A stretch of 64,000 bases of DNA, from assembly GCF_963678975.1 (NCBI RefSeq), contig NC_089274.1:794001-858000 (forward strand), in the 5' to 3' direction. Under the pieces are notes generated by a model. That model ran no database searches and was not told the origin of the DNA. It saw nothing but the letters and a program-made list of their open reading frames with translations. Shown here piece after piece: positions 46,001 to 58,000 of this stretch. The translations under genes were made by a program, and so were the position numbers. The DNA comes from Dysidea avara. Taxonomy: Eukaryota; Porifera; Demospongiae; Dictyoceratida; Dysideidae. How positions within the stretch are numbered: position 1 is the stretch's first letter; every line of letters starts with the position of its first letter.

Positions 46001-49000
46001 AATCTCATGTTAAACCTCACACTCAATCAATGGGCTGATGCCATCAAGACTCTGAAGTATTGTAACACTGATGAGAAGGCAACTAATGGAACACGAGTGA
46101 TTGAAATGTTTGTTGAAGATCATCAAGGTGCAAGATCTCCTGTACGTACAGCACTAGTTAATGTCAGTGTGCTCAATGATGAGCCTGTACTAATAATGAA
46201 TGACACTGTATTCCTGTTTACTATTGATGAAGATCACAATATCACTTTCCCTGTGCTGGAGTTCTTCACTGACCCTGAGGAGACACTAGATGCCAGTGGA
46301 GTGGAGATATTCATACAGCCTGATCATGGATTAGTACTTGTTGACAATAATGATACCGGCAATATAACTTATTATCCTCAACAAGATGATTATGGTAACA
46401 GAACATTTTGGTTTCGTGTGTGTGACTCAGAGGGTGACTGTTCTAGACCTATAGTTGTAACAATCATAATCAACCCGATCAATGATCCACCATACTCCAT
46501 CCCTCCTCTCTTGATTGAGCTAGAAGAAGACACAACCATCACTTACAATGCCACCATGTTCTTTGGTGATGTTGAAGATGATCTGATCCCTGGGTCGCCT
46601 TATCCCAGAGTGACCAGTGCTACAACACCATCTGGTACGTGGGAACTAACATCTGGTGATGTTCAACGTATCACTTACACTCCACTAATCAATTCTGATG
46701 AACCTGATGGTGTTACCATCGTCGTTTCCGATAATGATGGCTTGACTACCACCATGGAGATTAGCATCATAGTGATATCAGTCAATGACTTACCTGTGAT
46801 CATCCCCAACTACCCTGAGGATATGTCATGTTTCTCTGTTGCTGAAGACACGCCTACTTTTCTACCAATCAGTGTCACTGATGTGGAGGACAGACAAGAG
46901 CTTGAAGTAGGTGTGGCAGCTACGCTGTATGGTTCAGCCACACCCAACTACACCCGATACTCTGCTGCACCTCGGCCAGAAACTATTGGAGAGAACACTT
47001 TCACAATATGGGAACAGAGGCTGGATATACTGTACTCTCCTGAAGTGAACTATCATGGCCCGGCTAATATCACAGTCACTGCAGTAGATGGTGACAATGG
47101 AAGTATCTCTATTGACTTGTGTGTTATGGTGAATTATGATAATGATGCTCCCATATTTGGCATCACTTTGGTTACTATTGATGAAGATGAGGTACTCCAA
47201 TTGATGCTCCCCAGTGAGCTAAATGTGACAGATGCTGAAAACATTCTTGATGCTGGCTCCTTTTCCATTGTTGAACTGCCAACACAAGGAGAGTTGACCT
47301 ACACCTTCAACACTACAGACACTGGCAGCTACCCAGCTGAAGGAACACTAGTGTACACACCACCACCACATTACTATACTAACCCTGGAGGGTTTGTTAC
47401 CTTTACTCTAATGGCCTGTGACAATGATGTAGCTGGGGACCCCCTGTGCACTAATGAGACAATTTCCATTAGCATTATGTCCGTCAATGATGCTCCGGTC
47501 CTGCCCCTGGTGCCAGTTTTGATGGATGAAGATGCAAGTGTAACCATCAACCTATGGATGGAAGTGTCAGATGTTGAGGAGGGAAGGCCCCCAATGGAGA
47601 ACATCTCACTGATAGAGCCTCCTCCGCAATATGGCTCTGCTAGCTACAACAAGACAACTGGTTTACTGACGTACACTCCTCATCTGAATTTCTTTGGTGT
47701 TGATGAGGTTTATTATGAGTCATGTGATGTGTTGAGTCATTGTAACCGGCTTGGTGTTGTCAGGGTTACCGTGCAGAATGTTAATGACAGGCCTGACTCT
47801 ATCGATTTCACACATGTTGCTCGTGAAGATGACTTTGATTTAATCACGATGTACACGAGAGTGTCAGACAATGAAACACTTGACTCAGATGTCATTAGCT
47901 CATTACGTATTAGCCTCATTGACCCAGTAACTAGGGAGTATTTGGATGAGTGGATGACAACTGTAGGTGGTAACCTACGTGTTTATCATGCCCACGGGAT
48001 TGTGACATATGAGCCACCATTTGATTTTGTTGGACAAGACAGTTTCATGTATGCTGTATGTGATGTTTGCGATGAAGACCGGAACAGAGAATTGGGACGT
48101 GTGATATTAGAACCAGAATGTGTCCGGCAGTTAGAGGAGAATGGAGGCAGTCGATATGATGCTAATGGGATCAAGATAGCTTGTTCTGAGGCAGTGGCTA
48201 CAGTACTGGTAACCAATATTGATGATGTACCAATCACCCGTGATATACCAGTTATCACACAAGCTAATTTAGTCACAATCATTGATCCATTTGGTGACTC
48301 TCGTGTGGAACAGCCAGCTAACTCCCAACAATATTTCTACTCTGACATCTCAGCAGCTGTGTATGACCCAGATGACCGGCAGGCAATAGAAGCTAACAAC
48401 AATGGACTGGACCTTAACACATACAACCTTGTGCTATCATCTGACATCAACCAGACTTCCCTTGTGTTGCGTAGCTTTCCAGCCAATGGGCTGGCTCAGA
48501 TCCAGCAGGAAGGAAACAGATTTGTGGTAGTCTACACTCCAGCTACAGACTTCCAAGGATATGACTTGTTTCTTTATGAGGTGTGTGACCTCCCAGAACC
48601 ACCCAACACGCCTCAGTGTAGTTCATCCACCATTAACATATTTGTAACGGGTATTCCCCCTCGTATCAGCAGTGTGGAGGCCATTGGATATAGAATAAAC
48701 AATTTTGACACCGATGCCAAATTTTCACGAGGGGATATGCTACGTATAACATTCGATCAAGACACCAACACTCCACCATTTGGCAGAATTGTTGGAGAAG
48801 CATTGACCCAAGAGGATATTGATGGACTGTTTGAATTTGATGTTCCATTCTTGTTACCAGAAATAGTCAGTGATCGTTACACGGGAAGATGGATCAATGA
48901 TCGTGTGTTGGACATTACAATCATTGATGAGGGATACCCTCAGCCCAGCCCTAAGGTTGGAGAGTGGACATTGAGGGTGAGGGAGAATGATGGACCTTGT

Positions 49001-52000
49001 GGAGGATTTAATGATAACGCTGTCCGTCTAGTGGAGGAAGAATTGAACCCGTTCTGTTTAGTGAACAAGGCCCGCAGCACGGCTCACAGTGTGTCTGTGT
49101 CTCCTCCCCTGGTGGGAAACTTTGGCCGCAAGCCACCAAGTCTCTCAAACATTGTGATCAGGAATAGTGCAGTAGACCCAGTGACACTTGAAGCTAATCC
49201 TGACTCACAATTATTTGATGGCAGTTTTGTTGTGCTATTGTATGAGCAGCCATTCAGTCATAGACAGTTGGACTTGTACTGTGAGAGCAACCCCAATCAG
49301 CTGATAGATGCTACCGTGTTTGGTGACACGGCTGTTGTCAATATTGCTGGCTGTGCAAATCTCTTGAATGACGCACAAGATGCTAACCAAGTCTACCAAG
49401 GCAAGATCACACAGGCTGAGCAATTGTGGGCTGTACAAAGGAGAAAAAGAGAATTAGATGGAGCATATCAACATGAAGTTGTGCGACGTCAGGTCTTCGA
49501 CACAGCTAATCTCACTGTTCTACCTGTGGTGTCAGAGGTGATCCTGTCCTTGCAAAACCCCAAGCCTATGTTCGACCCTATCCAACAACCATCCCAGTTT
49601 GCTGACTCTGTAGCTGCAGCTATTAGCAGGACTCTGATAGCCGAAGTGATAGAGAGAACAACTGGTGTAGAGGTCCCAGTAACAATAGACTATTTCAGTA
49701 CTCTACCTATCACTGAGTTACCTGATGCTGAAGTGTACCAGGAACACCGTCCAGACCTCACTCCTCAAGTGGTCTCTGTTGTAGCCAGTGACCCTGATAA
49801 TGGTGATGAAGTGTATGGTAGAGGGGACGCCTTCACTATCACATTTGACAGAGACACAGACACTCCACCTGTCAGCACCAAACAAGATATTGATCGTATT
49901 TTTGTGTTCACTCCGCCGCTGGGAAGGTTGTACAGTGGCCGGTGGAGATCAGCAACAGTGTTGGAAATTATTGTGGATGATCCTAATGACCCTGCTACTG
50001 GTATACCCACTGTGGGTGGTAGTTTCTTGCTCCAGTTCCGTCCTAACACTTTGACTGACAGTAGCACTGTGGGGGCTAACAATACTGGTCTACCAACAGG
50101 GCAGCCTCATTGTATTGGGATCAACGTATGTGGTGCACCTCGCAGTAGCTTTACTGGAACTGACTATACTGTGGGTGTGTGCTCGATGAATGGAGAATCT
50201 TGTAGAGCTAATGATATCCACACCAATCTTGAGGGAGACTTTGGAATACCTCAGTCAGAGACTGCTGGATTTCCTTTTATCATTATAATTGTTGTTGTCC
50301 TTGTTGTGATTGGAATTGCTGTGGTAGCTGTGCTGGTGTTTGCTGCCTATCGTCATCGTAAAAAGAGCAAGGAAAGGAAAGAGACAGCAAGGATCATCCG
50401 TCGCTGGGAGAAGGATCAAGCTGGTAAAGGAGCAAAAGATGAAATCAGAGGTTGGGATCGTCCACCAGAAGTTGCAGCGATGAGAGACAACCCTGATCCA
50501 TTCCAAACACCAAAGGATGTTTTGAACTCTAGTCAACGAGATCCATTTGGAGCTCTACCTACCCTAGCTACTCGTCCACCTACTGCTCTCTCTGCTGGGT
50601 TACCTCCTGTGCCGTCCTTCATGCCTCGAGCTGATCCACAGATTTCTCCATCGATGGGTCGTGCTGCCGTACCATTTAGTCGTCAGACAACTGTGAGCAG
50701 TCTAGGTCCCTTGGTAAGTGTGTCATATGTGTAGCAGCCATTTTCATGCGCTTAGCAACAGGCTGAACATGTGGGCACTTGACTTCTTACCTACTTTTTA
50801 ATAAAACAACTTTAGTGACTCATCATACACAGATACATAGTGTAGTTCATGATGCTCACATGTCCAGCACTTATTGTGATGATTATCACATTTGTAGTTG
50901 CTATGGTATGTTCATACAAGTTGCTATGGTGATGAAAAATGATTGTCTACAATATTGGGGCCATGTAATGACACCTGCTGGCCATGGGTGTGGGGTGATT
51001 AGAAACGAATAACTTGTTAATCTAACACATCAATGTCTCGGTGTCTTTAGTAGCCTTTAGGAATTCTTTAGTTTGATTTCCCATACTCCTAATTCACATA
51101 CTGTGTCCACAGGTTAAGTTGATATCACCATATATATATATATATATATACTGTACATGATTATTAGTGACTTGGTTATCACCATGGATTACAAATACAT
51201 ACAGTAGTTTTTTCATGGTAGTTTTCATGGTGAAAAAGTCAGAAATTTGGGGCGTTTAATTTGTGAAATGGAATCAGAAACTGATCCTTAACATCATAAT
51301 AATTATATTGTATGCCAGGTGTGAGGTTAGCAAAGATCAGTTGACCAGTCATAGCAGCTGTTCCCTCTTAGCTTAGCTTAGCTGGCAAGTCATGATAATA
51401 GCTGGGTTCTGTTGATCTGTGATTTAGTAGTACTGCTGGTCTGTTTTTGTGCCTACACTATATTTAGTAATTTCATCATAAAACACTGAAACTCGTTACA
51501 AATAATGACATAGTGCATGTTACCATATAAGGTAAATAGGCCACTTCATAGCTACCATTCATTAATATGACAGTAAAGTTTCATTATCAATGTTTAGCTG
51601 TCATGAGTAAGGCATTTGCAATTTTTGTCCAATTTGTGTAAAAGCTCATAAGTGAGTGTTTACTAGAATTAACCTGTGGTTTGATTTACTACCATAAACT
51701 TTTACTACAAACTTGGAACACATCTTGTGCTGTTTCTACACATTTTCCTGGTAAGGATAACAAGAAAGTATTTAACTGTTAAACAACTTTGTCTGCACCT
51801 TACCTCAGCAACCAATGATGTCACATTTCAATTATGCAACCAGAAACTCACTGTAAATTGTGTGACTGATCACATTTTGTTTCTGTTGCAAAGATCATAA
51901 TAAATTGTAAGGAGAGACAAGACAGTGTAGTGCAGCCAGTAAATCTAAATGAATTAGTAGCAATATGTCACTAACATATGTTGGGATCTACCAGCGAAGC

Positions 52001-55000
52001 AATAAGCTAGTCTTGTGATTATTGATGGGGAAACCCCTAACAAACATTGCTGAGTATGCCCTGGAGCCAGATCAGGTGGTTTATACTGCAATGGTATGGT
52101 CACCTTGTGATGGTTGTCATATCAACCAAGTGTCTTGTGATATACCTTAACAACATAATAACACCTGTTTCATGTGATTAAACTTTGGGGGCAAAAATGC
52201 TTTCCATTGAGCTTTATATAATAAATCTGTTTTGTCATTTGTGAAAGCTTTTGTAGTAGGGTACTTCCAAGCTAATAGTACCCTTATAGTATGTACAAGT
52301 TGAGCTGGATCCTGAAAAACAGCTTAAAATATAAAGTGGATGTTTTCTCAAGAAAATTAACATTTCAGCCAACTAGATGATTAGTGGTGATAGCAAAAGT
52401 GTCAACAACAGACACATGTGGTTTGGCTTGGCTCTAATACAAGTTTGGGAAAGGGTTGTAATGGATACAACACTTTATGGCTTCTCCATAGGAAATGTAT
52501 GGCAAAAAATTTGATTATTGTGTTGGGAATTTGAACAAAATGGTTTTGAAATTTTTTAGCAGATTAAGCTGTACTACAAATGAGCCAAATTTCAAGATCG
52601 TGTGAAATTCTAAATGATTTTGAGGATCCAGGTCAACGCGTACATACTACAGGTACTCCCAAGCATGTGCCAAGGCAGCTTAGCATATACCCTATGTTAT
52701 ATGTTCCAGGACTTGCCATGCATACACTTTTATTAGGAAGTACCTAGTCATTTCCTATACAGGTTGTCAACCTTCTTGCAGTTTCTAGTAGGATAGTAAC
52801 AAATCTCCTGTATTTGCTTGAGAGAAAGCATTTGTTTACTTGTGCAATTGCTGTTTGCTTGTTTACAGGGTTTGCCACCAATCAGTGGTCACACAGGTCA
52901 ATCTCTATCATCCCTTCCTCCATTAAGGGGAAATCTCGGTGGAGCAGCAGAGCGTAACATTGGTGGAAGATCCATCTCAGGGGCACAAATGCCTGGAGTA
53001 TTGGTACCTCATACACTGCCTAGTATGCCTATGTCACCACGACAACTAATCAGTCCACCACCACTACCACAGCAACCATCCCTACTGCCAGCCATCCCAG
53101 AGGACAAGGGTATGTGTCATAATGGATCATGTGATGTCATGTGATCCTGTTATGATGTAGGAAAGGGTGCTAGTAATGGGAAGAGTTATAGTAAGGTGGG
53201 CGTGTCCCCTGCTGGACCCCTCCCATCAGGACCAGGGGGACCACTCCCACCCCTGCCACGCCCTGGTGGACCAATTGCTGCAGGCACCCTGCCACCCATT
53301 GGAACCGGCATGCAGCCTTTGAGAAGCCCTACAAGTGGATTACCACCAATTGGAACACGGCCAGCTAGAACAGGTCAGTATGTACAGGTAATGTGGACAC
53401 TTGAGGGCACCTACATAATCCAGACACTTCCCCTTAGTACATAAATTGACAGGACCAAGAGTAAATAATAGTCTTGACAGGATAATCGGTTGATTCCGAG
53501 GTGTCCATATATACCCATGTTCCATGGTAACTAGTTACATAGCAACACCAGTAGTATGTTATTAGCCACATTAGAGTCAGTGTGGGGGGTCAATGGTGAC
53601 TTGATCTTGTTATATTGCACATTTCTATTGTGGCATTGCTTGAGCAATGGCTTTGATGTTATGTTATTGAAGAGATGAAACACATTTGATATGCAAACAC
53701 TGTTAATAGCTATCCTTTGTTCTTTGCTTGTGTCTGCAATGGTAGCTGTCACTTAGCTGGGTTCCATTGCTGTTTGTTGGCTGCTGCCAGTACCTGCTGG
53801 GGATATTGGCATGACCTCCTAGGGGCAGCCATAACATAGGTTGGTAATCCTATGCATGATTGCATAACTTTTATTGAACTCCTTAGTGGAGTATGGATAA
53901 TGGAGCTAGCACCAAGAGTTCATAATATTATAGGAGACCCTATAATATTATGAACTCTTGGTAGCACTTATAAGAAGGTTTGTGAAGGTTCTCCAATTCA
54001 CACATTAAAATTCTTGGTGTTGATACTGAGGTGTTGAACTATGTATGAGATCTTGTGATGTGTGACCAACCCTCCTCTATAGAGGTTCTTGTGTGGCAAC
54101 AATAGCAAGCATAATTATGCACACATATTTTCAACCAATCAAATCAATTCATTGTTGAAATTCACCTGCAATTACTGCATGTGACTATTTGTTGACATGC
54201 AAGAACTATTAGAACCACTGTACCCTGAGATGATATTATAACAGGCCTTCAGGCATCATTTTACATTGGCCAATCCAACAAACCTGTCATGTCAGTGTGT
54301 AGTGTTTTGTTAGTCACAATACAATGGTGATGTGTTGTTTGTGAAGCAACTTTGTTGTGAAGCAACAGTGAAACTTGCTGTATAGTGTTACCTGTTAATG
54401 TGGACACTTGAGGACACCTACATAATCCTGACACTTATTTAAGGTCCCAAAGTATTTCTTAGTACAATCAGGACACTACTGGTTGGTCCATATTACACTG
54501 GAACTTTTCCTCAAGTAGTGAGTTACAAGGTAGCTGTGGGGTAGTTTTGGAGGGAAAATGCCACAAATTTCAAAATTTGTAGTGAAGTTCTAGCAGTATC
54601 AAAAATGAATTACCAAAGCCATATAGTTGTTTAAGTGCCTTTGAAAAGTCCTTGTGACATCATAATCAAAAATCTTTTTATTACACTTCCAACATTAAAG
54701 GCTGTTTATTAATGGCTACATGATGGATGGGACAGTTATGATAATTCCAAACAGCTTTATAGTAAGCCTAAGGGAATTAACCATAGAACCTGAATTATAT
54801 GGGCCAACCAATAATAGTGTCCTGATTATCAAGGTGTCCTGGTCAGTTTATGTACTAAGGGATAACTTAAGCAGTGCTAACTGCAACTACCTGTGATTGG
54901 GCATATAGTGTTCACTAATATGAAAACATAACTTGCCAGTATCCAAAAACTGTGTCAGAGCCACTGCAATAATTGGGAGAGGTTCAACCCAGCAGAGGTT

Positions 55001-58000
55001 GGTCATGTGTCTTAACTCCATGACATATTGCTACAGTATGTGTAATTGCACAACCGAACATGGCCCTTGAAACTGGCATTGTCTATATGAAGTGTTTTTG
55101 TCACGACAGATGTGCTTAGCATTTGTTTCTTAGCTAGGCAAACCACACAAAGTGGGACCAGAAGTTATCACTTTAGAATACTTTATATATCGATACTGAG
55201 CTGTTGGGGTTGAATGGGTTGAGATCACATGAGATTTTGGATGATCTTTCCAGTCACAAGAATGGAAACTAACACCACAGGCAAACACCAACAATATTTA
55301 ACATGGAGATACCAAGAATGATGCCTACACTTTGTCCTGTGTCACTAAATGCTTGTAATGCACTGTATTGTAACAACTGAATATGTACCTTTGCTGTCAT
55401 GTTCGTTTTCAAGGTTCGTTTAAAATACAGACATCTAATCCACACACGTTTTACACCAATTCCTTACCTTCTAGAGCATCTACTGTGCAAGTAGCCAACA
55501 ACTGAATTTTAGATAGTTTTTAAACCGAGGTTGACTGTATCAGGCAAGCTCAAAAAGGGGAGGGAGACAGGGGCCCGGAAAGAGGGCAAGTATCTGTTGA
55601 AATTTTTGAAAAGAAAGGTGTAGGGATGAATCAGGCCAAGTTATGGGCCATTCAGGTCTCAAAACTGGCTTAAATGAAAGGAAATTCTCAGCACAGGTCT
55701 TTATGCAACACCACGGAGCTGTATACCCACATACAGCTATCCCCAGGCTGACCAGAACTCCATTAAGGCCCCACACTGCTCGTACGGATTGCCACTGGGC
55801 TTTGGAAATGTTGCCAGCAAAACCAGACCACTCAAGTCTAGCTGATTTTGATTGTGAAATTAGATAGTTTATTCATGTAGCTTTGTGTTCTTGGTGAAAA
55901 ATCAAATCTGCTGACATGGGAGATAAGACCAGTTTTCCCAGACCCAGTCACAAATGTGTATGCACTAATACAAATGGGACCATCATCAAGTGTCCTGATT
56001 ATCAAGGTGTCCTTTTATTAGTGAGGTGTCCTGATTTCAGGGGTCTAAATGTGTGTACACTAATACAATGGGACCATGGACAAGCAGGGGGGGGGGTAGG
56101 ACAAGCCCACGTGAACTGATGTACATTATGCAATGCATTTAAGCAATACTTGAAAATATTTCACGTGAGCGAATGTTTACTGTACAAAATATCAATGGAG
56201 AGGTTTGGCAAGGTTCGATAGATATTTGAGTTCTACCATGTTTGTACTTTACGAAGGTGTGATTTTTGTGAAGAAATACAAAACCGTTACGAAGAAATCA
56301 GTGTTCCGAAATAATGACACATGGAAATCACCAATTCGTCTCCGCATTTATCAAACAATCACAAACAATCGTCCGTGTTGGATATATCCCTATGGAGAGG
56401 TAGAGGAATCCGTTTCTTTTGAATATATTTTAGTAGCGTTAAGGGCCTTACATAATGCTATTACGAATTTATGTGGGCTTGTCCTACCCCCCCTGATGGA
56501 CAAGTGTCCTGATTATCAAGGTGGTTCATGTTTCACTGTAATATTGACTGACATTGTTAATTTGTTAATTAATGCTGTTTCTGGTCTCATGGAAACTTCC
56601 TAATAAGGCATATCACTGTCTCTGAACCTAATCAGTAAGGTAAACTAGCAGTCTTGAACTCCTACAGGTGTCATTGTTGGTTCTGGTAACTGATTGCTAT
56701 TAACACAATTCCTGATAAAATGATATCACCTCAACAGCAGGGCTATTAGCTATTATAATTGATGTTATTTGTAGTGTGGTTAGTAGGAGTATGATGGGAT
56801 CATTACACTGGTCTATTTGCTGCCATGGTGACTAATTATGTACAAAAACTATGCATGCAGCAGTTTGATAGCTTCTAATATTTTGGGGCTAAATGTTATG
56901 CTCACTTCACATGTAGTTTGAGTTAGATCTGAGGCCACCCTCTGGTTGTGTAACCTAGCGTATTGCCTGGAATTATTGCCAATATTCTGAAATCCTTTTG
57001 TGATGCTTAATCACTAATGAAATTCCCGAAATACAATTATTTAACCTTTGCAATATTATCACATAGGTAATTATTACACTTATCGTCTAATTTGTGTCTA
57101 TTCTAGGTCTCATATTTGATACAGTTTGTCATTAACTTGTCGATTGGTTAACTTTAAAAGTTTTGTTCGTAAACAAGCACTCATATTGACATTGTAGACT
57201 TTTCAAACTGCATTAAATAACTCATGCAATAATTGCACGTCACAAATTATGATTTGCCCCCAACTCTATAGTGTAGAATTTGCTTCTTAGCTAGAAAGAC
57301 TATGTATTATGTGAAAGAAGGTTTATGAGGGTTCTGGGACACACAAGGATACACTACCAATTCACACATTAGAATACTTGGCATTGATACTGAGATGTTG
57401 GGGTTGGCACTATGTGATCATGTGATATGTGACTAACCTTGCTCACATCACACCAGCTGTTGCCAAAGTGAACTAACAAGGTCCCTTCATATATTCAATG
57501 AACAGCAAGTGTAGTGGAACACATCCCAGCACCCACTAGCTGGCATCTCCACCACATCAGACTGTCATTCCTGTTAGATGTGTTGTCATTATGTAGTGAC
57601 GTGTAGCTAGTAGTGTCTACCAATGTATCCACTACCACATGTATACAACTTGATTGTAATATGCTACAGGGTAACAAGGCTTTGCATGACATGTCAGAAG
57701 TGATGCGTTCTTGAGGTTGCTTTACAGTAGCATAACCCATATGTTGTGGATATCTTGGGACCAACTAATAGTGTCCTGATTATCAAGGTGTCCTGATTAT
57801 CAAAGTGTCCTGATTTTCCAGGTCAGTTTATGTACTAAGGGATACTTTGGGACCTTAACCAAGTGTTTGGATTATGTAGGTGTCCTCAAGTGTCCACATT
57901 AACAGTAAGTGTAGCTGTTTAGATATGGCAAATTTTCTGAGCTTTAGAAGTAGTGAGATTTGATAGCTGATGAAAACCTGTGGCTGGAACTGTAGTGTAG

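Noticed and set aside
35560-50082. Many 60-140-aa ORFs on the minus strand across the giant exon
   Set aside because: Shadows of the 6,035-codon reading frame; long antisense frames arise from its biased, repetitive codons.
55643-55867. 74-aa ORF in the large intron of the giant gene
   Set aside because: No domain, no splice support, and it overlaps an opposite-strand ORF of similar length; probably repeat-derived.
56205-56603. 132-aa ORF (MARFDRYLSS...)
   Set aside because: It starts inside the MULE-type element and runs out through its terminus; no recognisable transposase motif.
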